A stretch of DNA of 64,000 nt from RGIG3077 sp045541475. Its GTDB lineage: Bacteria; Bacillota; Clostridia; Oscillospirales; Ruminococcaceae. This document shows, piece after piece, positions 27,547 to 36,800 of the stretch. Positions within the stretch are counted from its first letter, which is position 1. Every line of letters begins with the position of its first letter. Below the pieces are notes generated by a model. That model was not told the origin of the DNA and did not search any database. It was given only the letters and a program-made list of their open reading frames with translations. The stretch lies in assembly GCA_045541475.1 (NCBI GenBank), contig JAZQJI010000008.1:1-64000 (forward strand), written 5' to 3'. Position numbers and translations under genes: made by a program.

Positions 27547-28641
27547 TTAAACATTAAAGCGGAACAGAACGATATCGCCGTCCTGCATAACGTATTCCTT
27601 GCCCTCAAGTCTTACAAGACCTTTTTCCTTGGCAACTGCCATTGTGCCACATTCCATAAGATCATCAAATGAAACAACTTCGGCACGAATAAAGCCTTTT
27701 TCAAAATCAGTGTGGATTTTGCCTGCCGCCTGCGGTGCCTTTGTACCTTTTTTGATAGTCCATGCACGTACTTCTGGCTGACCTGCCGTTAAGAAAGACA
27801 TCAACCCAAGCAGAGAATAGCCTTCCTTTATAATTCTGCCAAGACCTGACTCGGTAAGTCCCATTTCTGCAAGAAATTCTGCCTTATCCTCGTCGTCCAT
27901 GTCAGAAAGCTCGGCTTCAATTTCGGCGCAAATCGGCAAAACTGCGGATTTTTCAGCCATAGCAATTTCTTTAACCTGTGCGTAGTATTTGTTATCATCA
28001 AGATTTTCAGCAAAATCGCTTTCGCTTAAGTTTGCAGCGTATATAATGGGCTTGTTGGAGAGCAACGGAGTATCGCTCATCATTTCAAGCTCTTCTTCAG
28101 AAAAATCGTAGCTTCTTGCGCTGTTGCCGTTTTCAAGATGATTTTTCAGCTTTTCAAAAAATTCAGCCTCGGCAAGATATTTTCTGTCGCCTTTAGCAGC
28201 CTTTTGTGCTCTGCCTATGCGGCGTTCAAGAATTTCAATATCAGAGAAAATCAATTCAAGATTAATCGTTTCAATATCTCTTGCAGGATTAATGTTGCCA
28301 TCAACGTGCACAATGTTGGTATCTTCAAAGCAGCGCACAACGTGGATTATAGCGTCTACTTCACGGATATCACCCAAAAACTTGTTGCCAAGACCTTCAC
28401 CCTTGCTTGCGCCCTTTACAAGACCTGCAATGTCAACAAATTCCAACGTTGCGGGGGTAAACTTTGCGGGATTATACATTTCTTTCAAAGCGTCAAGTCG
28501 CTCATCGGGAACGCTTACAACGCCAACGTTTTTTTCAATTGTGCAAAAGGGGTAGTTTGCAGCGCCTGCACCTGCGTTTGTCAATGCGTTAAAAAGTGTG
28601 CTTTTGCCAACATTTGGCAAGCCAACCATACCTAATTTCAT
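27547..28641 (-). CDS. ychF: Redox-regulated ATPase / translation-associated GTPase-like protein YchF
   Basis: This 364-residue member of the Obg/YchF family binds ATP and associates with ribosomes. The P-loop is GLPNVGKS (G7-S14). The switch region has DIAGLVKGASKGEGLG. The base-recognition motif is YAANLSESD rather than a guanine-specific NKxD, as expected for an ATP-binding YchF. A helical domain (about 130-200) and a C-terminal TGS domain (about 280-362) complete the normal length. It is transcribed alone from its own promoter, divergent from the SGNH lipoprotein gene. Downstream lies the repeat cluster instead of an obvious terminator. Confidence 0.96.
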   Translation of the reverse strand: MKLGMVGLPNVGKSTLFNALTNAGAGAANYPFCTIEKNVGVVSVPDERLDALKEMYNPAKFTPATLEFVDIAGLVKGASKGEGLGNKFLGDIREVDAIIHVVRCFEDTNIVHVDGNINPARDIETINLELIFSDIEILERRIGRAQKAAKGDRKYLAEAEFFEKLKNHLENGNSARSYDFSEEELEMMSDTPLLSNKPIIYAANLSESDFAENLDDNKYYAQVKEIAMAEKSAVLPICAEIEAELSDMDDEDKAEFLAEMGLTESGLGRIIKEGYSLLGLMSFLTAGQPEVRAWTIKKGTKAPQAAGKIHTDFEKGFIRAEVVSFDDLMECGTMAVAKEKGLVRLEGKEYVMQDGDIVLFRFNV

Positions 28642-28687
28642 TTTGAATTTGCCGTCCTTTTTATCATGATTAAATTTACTGTACTAT

Positions 28688-28716
28688 ATAATACCACAAA
28701 TCGTTTCAATTTGCAA
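28688..28716 (-). promoter_or_regulatory. Promoter of ychF
   Basis: On the minus strand, TTGCAA (28716-28711) and TATTAT (28693-28688) are 17 bases apart. The bases around the -10 (TTTGTGGTATTATA) are almost the same as in the promoter at 44815-44843. Confidence 0.7.
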
Positions 28717-28721
28717 TATCC

Positions 28722-28750
28722 TTGACAAAAACTCGATATTGAAATATAAT
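28722..28750 (+). promoter_or_regulatory. Promoter of the SGNH lipoprotein-recG-prsW-protease operon
   Basis: TTGACA (28722-28727) and TATAAT (28745-28750) are 17 bases apart, a full-consensus promoter 38 bases before the first ATG. It is divergent from the ychF promoter. Confidence 0.85.
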
Positions 28751-28788
28751 TATTATGTATAATAATATCTAAATCGGGGTGTATTTTT

Positions 28789-29994
28789 ATGAAAATCTTC
28801 AAAAAAATTCTTTCTATAACTCTATCACTAACACTTTCACTATCCGTTTTGGGCGGCTGTAATTCAAAAACCGAAAGCTCTGAAGCACCAAAAGACCCTT
28901 ACGCAAACATGACGCAGGAAGAAGCGAGAATTGCGCGTTCCTATATATCCGGCGGAAATACATATCGTTTGCAAAAGGCTGTTGATAAGGCTCAATCGGG
29001 GCAGGATGTAACCATAGCATATATCGGCGGTTCAATTACCGAAGGTATAGGCGCCAATGCCGAAACTTGTTACGCTGCACTTTCTGCAAAGCAGTTTGAG
29101 CAGGATTACTGCGTAAATTCAAGCGTGAATTTTGTTAACGCAGGTATGAGCGGTACACCTTCCATAATTGGCTGTGCAAGGGTTCAGCGCGACGTAACAC
29201 CGCATAACCCCGACATTGTTTTTGTTGAGTTTGCTGTAAACGACGGCACCGAAACCGAAATGAAAAAAGGATACGAAAGCCTTTTGCGCACGCTATTAAA
29301 TCTTGAAAGTCAGCCTGCTGTAATTTTGCTGTTTAATATAACCGAGGACGGACACACCTGCAAGGAACACATGAGCGAGATAGGCGCTTATTACGATTTG
29401 GGCATGATTTCTGCGGCAGATACCTTAAAGCATGAATTTGACGCAGGCACTATGAAGTGGAGCGATTATTCCGACGATTCTTCGCACCCCAACGCTTTTG
29501 GTCATCAGCTTTTGGCAGATTTTATAAAATATTACTACACAACCGCTTTAAAAGATAGCGCTGACGAAGGCTACACCATGCCCGAAAGCGTAATATACGG
29601 TAACGGATTTGAAAACTGCGTTTACATTGACGCACAGAATATTGAAGCGGAGAGCTTTGGCTCGTTTGTACCTGCGTTTACAATGTCGCAGTTCCCCAAT
29701 GGTGTTGCAAACGCAAAGGACGGCACAAATGAAGCGTTGAAATTCAGTTTAGAGTGCAAGAGCATTATTTTCATCTACAAGCAAACAGCCGTAGACCCCT
29801 GGGGCAATGCACAGCTTAGCGTTAACGGAATTACCGAAACCGTTTTGATGGGCAAAATGTCGGGCGGTTGGGGCGGCCCTGCATATTACGCTCTTGAAGG
29901 CACGCAGACTCAGAATTACGATATTGAAATAAAAATGGTTGAGTCTTCTATCGACAAAACATTTGAGCTTGTAGCTATCGGAGTTGTGTATTAA
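28789..29994 (+). CDS. SGNH/GDSL-family lipoprotein hydrolase
   Basis: This 401-residue exported lipoprotein has a lipobox ending in LGGC near residue 24. The SGNH fold shows block I as YIGGSITEG (nucleophile S82), an asparagine in FAVNDGT and the Asp/His pair in DDSSHPN (D230, H233). A C-terminal beta-rich domain (about 270-401) resembles the accessory domains of carbohydrate esterases. It probably removes acetyl or other acyl groups from a glycan at the cell surface. It is the first gene of the operon and has a consensus promoter. The substrate is unknown. Confidence 0.85.
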   Translation: MKIFKKILSITLSLTLSLSVLGGCNSKTESSEAPKDPYANMTQEEARIARSYISGGNTYRLQKAVDKAQSGQDVTIAYIGGSITEGIGANAETCYAALSAKQFEQDYCVNSSVNFVNAGMSGTPSIIGCARVQRDVTPHNPDIVFVEFAVNDGTETEMKKGYESLLRTLLNLESQPAVILLFNITEDGHTCKEHMSEIGAYYDLGMISAADTLKHEFDAGTMKWSDYSDDSSHPNAFGHQLLADFIKYYYTTALKDSADEGYTMPESVIYGNGFENCVYIDAQNIEAESFGSFVPAFTMSQFPNGVANAKDGTNEALKFSLECKSIIFIYKQTAVDPWGNAQLSVNGITETVLMGKMSGGWGGPAYYALEGTQTQNYDIEIKMVESSIDKTFELVAIGVVY

Positions 29995-29996
29995 TC

Positions 29997-30560
29997 ATGA
30001 GTATTTTTACAGAAACATCGTTTGAAGAACCCAATCATGAGCATTATTTTAAATGCTTGCAGTTAAAACGACGCCTTGATATTATTTTTAAGATTGTAGG
30101 CATAATTGTTGTTGTGCCGTGTATACTTTTGGGAGCTGAAAACTTTTTTGTAACCTTCCTCGGCTCGTTTGGCGGCGGCGGTGTTGTGTACGGCATTATC
30201 GGCTCGCTTGCAATGCTTGCCGCAGGCGGACTTACAGCTTACGCCTTTACGGAAAAGAGCATAAAGCTATGTGTTTTGGGTGTTTTGTTGCATTTGTTTT
30301 GCGCAACAATGGGCTTTGCCTTTGTAAGTGTGCTTTTTGCCGTGTTAACCATGGCGATGTGCGCTTGCTGCAAGGTTTACAACGCTTTGCAAAATACTGA
30401 AGGGTACCCTTATTTCAGCGCAAGGCAGATGGAAGAGGAAAAGAAAAAACATAAGGAAAAGCTTGATGAACGCACGTTGCGTCTTATGCGTGAGCGTGAT
30501 AAACAAAACGATGTTGGCGAAGATATGCCTACGATAAATTTTTCCGATATTGAAGATTAA
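29997..30560 (+). CDS. Small membrane protein with a charged C-terminal helix
   Basis: I do not recognise this 187-residue protein. It has a polar N-terminus (about 1-27), four hydrophobic segments (about 30-52, 60-83, 88-105 and 107-125) and a highly charged, probably helical tail with EEEKKKHKEKLDERTLRLM. It starts two bases after the SGNH gene stops and precedes recG by 20 bases. It could be an accessory membrane protein; nothing more specific can be said. Confidence 0.7.
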   Translation: MSIFTETSFEEPNHEHYFKCLQLKRRLDIIFKIVGIIVVVPCILLGAENFFVTFLGSFGGGGVVYGIIGSLAMLAAGGLTAYAFTEKSIKLCVLGVLLHLFCATMGFAFVSVLFAVLTMAMCACCKVYNALQNTEGYPYFSARQMEEEKKKHKEKLDERTLRLMRERDKQNDVGEDMPTINFSDIED

Positions 30561-30580
30561 TCATCTTTTGCGGAGGTTTT

Positions 30581-32617
30581 ATGAACGAAACGGCAAGACC
30601 GATTACATATTTAAAAGGTGTTGGACCAAAAAAGGCGGCACTTTATGAAAAATTGAATATTTATTCCGTTCTTGATTTGCTGTATCATTTCCCCCGCGGT
30701 TATGTTGATTTTACAAGTCCGATTTCGCTTGATGCAGCAGAAAACGGAACTGTTGCCGTTGTGGAGGCCGTTGTTGTAAAAAAACTGCCCGTTGCGAGAA
30801 TTAGACGGGATTTTTGCATTTACAAAGCGTGCGCAAAGGATGTTAACAGCCGGTGTGATTTGCTTATAACTTTTTTTAATCAGCCCTATGCCTTTGATAA
30901 TATTGAAGAAAACGAAACTTATCTTTTTTACGGTAAAATCACGGGTGATTTTTTAAAGCGCGAGATGAATTCTCCCCAGATAATAAAACGCAGTGCAAAA
31001 AATCTTATTCTGCCTAATTATCCGTTAACGGCAAATCTTTCTGTAAAAATGCTGCGTGCAAATATGCAAACGGCGCTTGATTTGATTGATGATGAGAATA
31101 TTGAAACCTTGAGCGAAGAATATCTGCAAAAATATGATTTGTGCAGTTTGAAATGGGCATTGCAGAATATTCATTTCCCCCAAAATATAAGTGATGCCGA
31201 AAAAGCACAGCGCCGCCTTGCGTTTGAAGAGCTTTTGTGTGTTTCGTTAGGACTTGCAATGTTCAAAACAAAGCGCAAGCATTACAGCGGTTGTGCCATG
31301 CACGGCGTTGATATGGGCGAATTTTTTGCAGGTCTGCCGTTTGAAATGACAGATTCACAAAAAAACGCAGTTTTTGATATTGTTGGTGATATGCAAAAAG
31401 GTACCGCTATGAACCGTCTTTTGCAGGGCGATGTCGGCAGCGGCAAAACCGCAGTTGCGGCGGCGGCTTGCTATTTTGCGCATAAAAACGGATTTCAGAG
31501 CGCTTTGATGGCACCTACGGAGATACTTGCAAATCAGCATTACAACACCTTAAAAGGCTTTTTAGAGCCATTAGGCGTTAAAGTGTGTTTGCTTACGGGC
31601 GCACTTAGCACAAAGGATAAAAAATCAGTAAAGGAAAGTCTGCTTACAGGTGAGAGCAGTGTTGCCGTAGGCACGCATGCGCTTATCAGCGATAATACCG
31701 AATTTGAGAGGTTAGGTCTTGTTATTACTGATGAACAGCACCGTTTTGGCGTTAAACAGCGCAGTAAGCTCAGCCAAAAGGGTGAGCATCCGCATAATTT
31801 GTTTATGTCGGCAACACCAATACCCAGAACCCTTTCGCTGATTATCTACGGCGACCTTGATATTTCGCTTATCACCCAGATGCCCAAGGGAAGAAGCGAG
31901 ATTGAAACCTACGCAGTTACGGGCAAAATGCGAGAGAGAGTTTACGGGTTTATCAAGAAAGAGCTTGACTTAAAACGACGTGCATATATTGTTTGCCCGA
32001 TGATTGAAGATAACGATACGGATCTGGAGTCTGTTTGCGAGTACGCAGAAAGCATTAAAAAAGGCGCATTTGCCGATTACAATGTGGGCTTGCTGCACGG
32101 CAAAATGAGTGCGGTGCAAAAGCAAGCGGTTATGAATGATTTTAAAAACGGCACAATCGACGTGCTTGTTTGCACAACCGTTGTTGAAGTTGGTGTTGAT
32201 GTGCCGCAGGCAACCGTTATGTTGATAGAAAACGCTGAACGCTTTGGCTTGTCGCAGTTGCATCAGCTAAGGGGAAGAGTTGGCAGAGGACAGTATAAAT
32301 CAAGCTGTATTCTGATAACGGATAGCAAATCACAAGATGCGATTGAGCGTGTTAAAATTTTAAGCAGATTGAAGGACGGTTTTAAAATATCAGAAGAGGA
32401 TTTGCGCTTGCGCGGTCCGGGCGACTTTTTTGGTACGCGTCAGCACGGCTTGCCGGAATTAAAAATCGCTTCGCTTATTGGAGATACCGAGCTTATTGCA
32501 ATGGCTCAAAGCTGTGCGCAGGATATAATATCCGCCGATGCGTTTTTGCTTAGTAATGAAAATTGCAGGCTGAAAAATGAAGTTGTGCGGCTTTTTGATA
32601 AAAATATCAGCGCATAA
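30581..32617 (+). CDS. recG: ATP-dependent DNA helicase RecG
   Basis: This 678-residue branch-migration helicase remodels stalled replication forks and Holliday junctions. The N-terminal wedge/OB region begins with YLKGVGPKKA. Walker A is GDVGSGKT (K289), and the Walker B-like box is DEQHRFG (about 384-390). MSATPIPRTL and the C-terminal QLRGRVGRG, ending near RLRGPGDFFGTRQHG, are all typical. GGAGG lies before the ATG. The length is normal. Its place between surface-protein genes is unusual, as recG more often sits with housekeeping genes. Confidence 0.97.
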   Translation: MNETARPITYLKGVGPKKAALYEKLNIYSVLDLLYHFPRGYVDFTSPISLDAAENGTVAVVEAVVVKKLPVARIRRDFCIYKACAKDVNSRCDLLITFFNQPYAFDNIEENETYLFYGKITGDFLKREMNSPQIIKRSAKNLILPNYPLTANLSVKMLRANMQTALDLIDDENIETLSEEYLQKYDLCSLKWALQNIHFPQNISDAEKAQRRLAFEELLCVSLGLAMFKTKRKHYSGCAMHGVDMGEFFAGLPFEMTDSQKNAVFDIVGDMQKGTAMNRLLQGDVGSGKTAVAAAACYFAHKNGFQSALMAPTEILANQHYNTLKGFLEPLGVKVCLLTGALSTKDKKSVKESLLTGESSVAVGTHALISDNTEFERLGLVITDEQHRFGVKQRSKLSQKGEHPHNLFMSATPIPRTLSLIIYGDLDISLITQMPKGRSEIETYAVTGKMRERVYGFIKKELDLKRRAYIVCPMIEDNDTDLESVCEYAESIKKGAFADYNVGLLHGKMSAVQKQAVMNDFKNGTIDVLVCTTVVEVGVDVPQATVMLIENAERFGLSQLHQLRGRVGRGQYKSSCILITDSKSQDAIERVKILSRLKDGFKISEEDLRLRGPGDFFGTRQHGLPELKIASLIGDTELIAMAQSCAQDIISADAFLLSNENCRLKNEVVRLFDKNISA

Positions 32618-32655
32618 ACTGTATAATAAATATTAATATATACAAGGAGTAATAT

Positions 32656-33816
32656 ATGTCGGGACTGACAGCACTTGCTGCCGCACCTGCGGTTTATCTT
32701 TTATTTTTAATTTACAAGCTTGATAAAAAGGAAAAAGAGCCGTTTGGCTTTTTGGTAAAGCTTGTTGCCTTTGGGGCAGTTACCATAATACCTGCGTGTG
32801 TTATGGAAATTTTTGGCGAAGATATACTCTTGATGTTTTTTGAAGAGGGAGATGTGCTTACAACGGCGTTGTATTACACAATTGTTGTTGCAGGTTCTGA
32901 AGAGCTTGTTAAATTTTTGGCGCTGTTTTGGGCAACGTGGAACAAGCCTTCATTCAATTGCCGTTTTGATGGCGTTGTGTATGCGGTTTTTGTATCCTTA
33001 GGGTTTGCCCTGCTTGAAAATATTCTGTATGTTGTGCAGTATGGCGCAGGCACGGGTATTTTGCGTGCGCTTACAGCTGTGCCGCTGCATTGCGCCGCAG
33101 GCATTTATATGGGCGAATTTTACGGAAATGCAAAAAAATGCGCCAACTGTGATGATGCAAAAAATCGCCGCGCAAATCTGCTAAAGGCATATTTTGTGCC
33201 CGTTTTGCTGCACGGCGTTTATGATACGCTTTGCTCACTTGATTATGACGGAGCGGTTGCTGTTTTCCTCTTGTTTGTTGTTGCAATGTATGTAATTACA
33301 ATCGCAAACGTGCGTAAGTATGCTAAAAACGATGAATTTATCGGCAACAACAAGGATGCAACATTTTCATACGTTGCATCTTACAACGGTAATAATCCGT
33401 GCATTAATATGTACTATTGCGTAAACCGCGTTAAGAATGAGCTTGCAAAAACAAACGTTTATCTCGAAAAAGCGCATGGAAATCTTGTTGATTCGATGCT
33501 GGATTTAAATCACATTGACAACAATGTTCCCAAAATTCAGCTTGTGGGAACTAATGCCAGATTGTTTATGATGGAAAACGGAACGCTGACGCAGAATTAT
33601 TTTACAAATTCATGTGATGACGTTATATTTTATATGCTTGATTATACCCTTGGCGTGATTTCTACAAGCATTGCTTCAAACGCACACAATCAGGCGCTTT
33701 TGTATCAAATAAAGTCTGAAAGCTTTGCGAGAATAGGCGGCTGTTATGATTACTGGCACAAATGCGGACGAAACATTTTTAATATGAGCGCTCAAAACAA
33801 TATGAATTACAGATGA
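32656..33816 (+). CDS. PrsW-family intramembrane metalloprotease-like protein
   Basis: This 386-residue membrane protein has a PrsW domain over about residues 1-225. The family motifs are AGSEELVKF (E82, E83), DGVVYAVFVSLGFALLENILY, a histidine in AVPLHCAAGIYMGE, and PVLLHGVYD. In Bacillus subtilis PrsW cuts an anti-sigma factor inside the membrane. Here a long C-terminal part (about 230-386) with no recognised domain follows, probably cytoplasmic. The next gene, 22 bases on, encodes a secreted subtilisin-type protease. No sigma/anti-sigma pair is visible in the window, so the target is unknown. Confidence 0.82.
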   Translation: MSGLTALAAAPAVYLLFLIYKLDKKEKEPFGFLVKLVAFGAVTIIPACVMEIFGEDILLMFFEEGDVLTTALYYTIVVAGSEELVKFLALFWATWNKPSFNCRFDGVVYAVFVSLGFALLENILYVVQYGAGTGILRALTAVPLHCAAGIYMGEFYGNAKKCANCDDAKNRRANLLKAYFVPVLLHGVYDTLCSLDYDGAVAVFLLFVVAMYVITIANVRKYAKNDEFIGNNKDATFSYVASYNGNNPCINMYYCVNRVKNELAKTNVYLEKAHGNLVDSMLDLNHIDNNVPKIQLVGTNARLFMMENGTLTQNYFTNSCDDVIFYMLDYTLGVISTSIASNAHNQALLYQIKSESFARIGGCYDYWHKCGRNIFNMSAQNNMNYR

Positions 33817-33838
33817 TTTCCGAAAGGGGTAATTTGTT

Positions 33839-36800
33839 ATGAAAAGCAATTTTACCAGGGCAATATGTACTCTTACAGCCACAGCAACACTGTGTGCTTT
33901 TGCACCGCTTGAAGCGTTTGCTGCCGCAGCGGACAAACAAAGTGATGCGCAAGGCTTTTCGCACGAGATTTCTTTGCAGGAATTTGCAGAGCAAACTTCA
34001 GCTTTGGCATTGGCTTATGAAGATGAAAACGCATTTTTCGGTGAGATTGAGATAAAACCGGGCGAGAGCGGGGTTTATATCAACGGCGAAAAACAAAACG
34101 CTGATGATTTTGAAGCTTCAAAAACGGTTAGCGGTGTTTTAATGGCGGACGCAGGCGTTTTTGAAGTGCTTGACAGCAATGCTGATATTCTTTGTGAAGA
34201 TGGTGAAATTACCCTTAGCACTGATAATGGCGAGATTGCATTTGCCGACCAAAGCTCAGTTGCCGTAACCGAAAATGGCGAAACAATGCTTTCACAAAAA
34301 GTTGAAACGCTGAGCGATACCGCCATGCTGCCCATTGTTGAAGTTGCGCAGACCTTGGGATATGAAGCGTACGAAACGGAAAATTCGGTTATATTGCGCA
34401 ACCCGTTTGAATCGGCAAGATTGATTGTAAAATCAAGCGGAGAGATAGATATACTAAATGCAGTTGATGTTGTAAACGGCTTTATGGATTTGCACATTCT
34501 GCAGTTTGAAAATTCAAGTGATGCTTACTCGGCTTATCAGATTTATGCAAACAGCGATAACGTTGAGTATGTCGTTCCTTCGCAGCAGGTTAGCGTGCAG
34601 TCAACCGCCGAAACTGCTGAGCATTACTCATGGGGCGCAGATGTTATGAGTGTTGATGGCTTTAACACTACGCTTGAACAATCGGGTGTGAACGATAACG
34701 AGGTTATCGTGGCGGTTGTAGATTCGGGCATTGATACCGACCATGAAATGTTTGAAGGCCGCCTTGCCGATGTGGGCGTGAATTTTTCTTCATCAAACGT
34801 TGCAGGGGCAGAGGATGACCACGGTCACGGAACGCACGTTTCGGGAATTATATGCGATTTAACGCTTGATAACGTAAAAATATTGCCTGTAAAAGCGCTG
34901 GATTCAAGCGGAAAGGGTTATGATGAAGCTATTTTTACGGCTATTCTGTATGCGATTGAAAGCGGAGCAGACGTAATAAATTTAAGTCTTGGCGGTTTTG
35001 GTACGGGCGAATTGTATCAAGATGCCGTAGAAATTGCCAACGCAAACGGTGTTGTGATGTGTGCCGCCGCCGGTAATGATGGTGTTGACTGCTACCGCAC
35101 AATGCCCGCCATGGTTGATGGTATTATTACCGTTTCTGCGCTGGATAGCGATTTGAATGTTGCGTATTATTCAAACTTTGGTGATGAGGTTGAGTTTTGC
35201 GCACCGGGTACGCGTGTGCTGTCGGCTTATCTTGATGGACAGTATGCATACCTTACAGGCACATCAATGGCGGCGCCCCATGTTGCAGCGGCTGTTGCCA
35301 TGCTTAAATGCTATGATAATACTCTTGATTATCAGCAGATTGTGGATATACTTGCAAACAATGCCGTTGATTTGGGCAAAAGCGGATATGATGAATATTA
35401 CGGCTTTGGCATGGTGTGCTTTGATGATGTTGAAATCTGTACGCAAAAGTGTGATGAGGTTGAATTTTCGGTAATTTCGGGCGAATATGACGAAGGCTTT
35501 GAGCTTGAGCTTACCAATGCCGATGCTGATGCACAGATTTATTATACGGTAAATCAAAACGGTTTTGATATTGCTAACGCAATGCTGTATACTGAACCTA
35601 TTGATATTTCAAATTCCTGCGTGATTTATGCCGCCGCTGTGTGCGAAGGCAAATATCAAAGCAACATAAAAAATGCAACCTATATAATTGAAAATCAAGA
35701 TACGGACAACTGCTTTGTGGTTGAAAACGGTGTTTTGACAAAATATAACGGCGTTTTAAGTGATGTTGCTGTGCCTGAAAATGTTGACGGGCAGATTGTA
35801 ACCGCTATCGGAATCGATGCGTTTGAGGGCAACAAAACCGTAACAAGCATTGCTTTGCCGCAAACTGTTACAGAAATAGGCGAAAATGCATTTGCTGATT
35901 GTGTAAATCTTGAAAACGTTGATGCAAACGCTGTAACAATGCTTTCAAACGGTGCGTTTTATGGTTGTGCATCACTTAAATCTGTAAATTTTGATGCGGC
36001 TGTTACAGTTGGTGAAAGCTGTTTTGAAGGCTGCACAGTGCTGGAAAGCGTAACGCTGCCCAACGCAACTGAAATTTTGGCTTACGCATTTTTTGAATGT
36101 GAATCGCTTGAAAAAATATCGGCACCAAATGTTAAAAGTCTTGGCGAGGGTGCGTTTTACGGCTGTACAAATTTAGTTGACGCACAGCTTGATTTTGCAA
36201 ACATGACAGCAATGGGTGATGGCGCATTTTATATGTGCAATGCTTTAAAAACCCTGATTGTGTGCAATAATCTTGAATCAATCGGTAGATATTGCTTTTT
36301 TGGTGCAAAATCTCTTGAGTGTGTGATTTTGCCAAATGATATTACAGCACTGCCCGATTACTGCTTTGAAGGCTGCTGTGGATTGTATTATTTTGAAGCG
36401 GCTGGATTGATAGCGATAGGAGAAGAAGCACTTGATAACTGCGGCGACGTTTTTGCATCAATCGGCATTGAAACGCCCGATATCAACGGCACAACGCTGC
36501 ACAAGTTTGAAATACCATTAACGCAGACGCAGACGGCCGCTTGCGATGAGCTTTGCATTTTGCAAAACGGTACGGATATTTTGTTTGAAAATACGCAAAG
36601 CGGCACGTATTACATAAAAATTTCGGGCGCAGTTTCCGCTCAGATTTCAATAATTGATGCAAACTGCAATGAAAGTGCCGCACAATATCTTGGCGATGAA
36701 GGCTCGCAGGCAATATACTCGGCAGAGCTTGATGCAGGCACTTACAGCATTACTGTTACATCAAAATCGGCAGATAGCTTTGCGGCTGTGGTTACACCAA

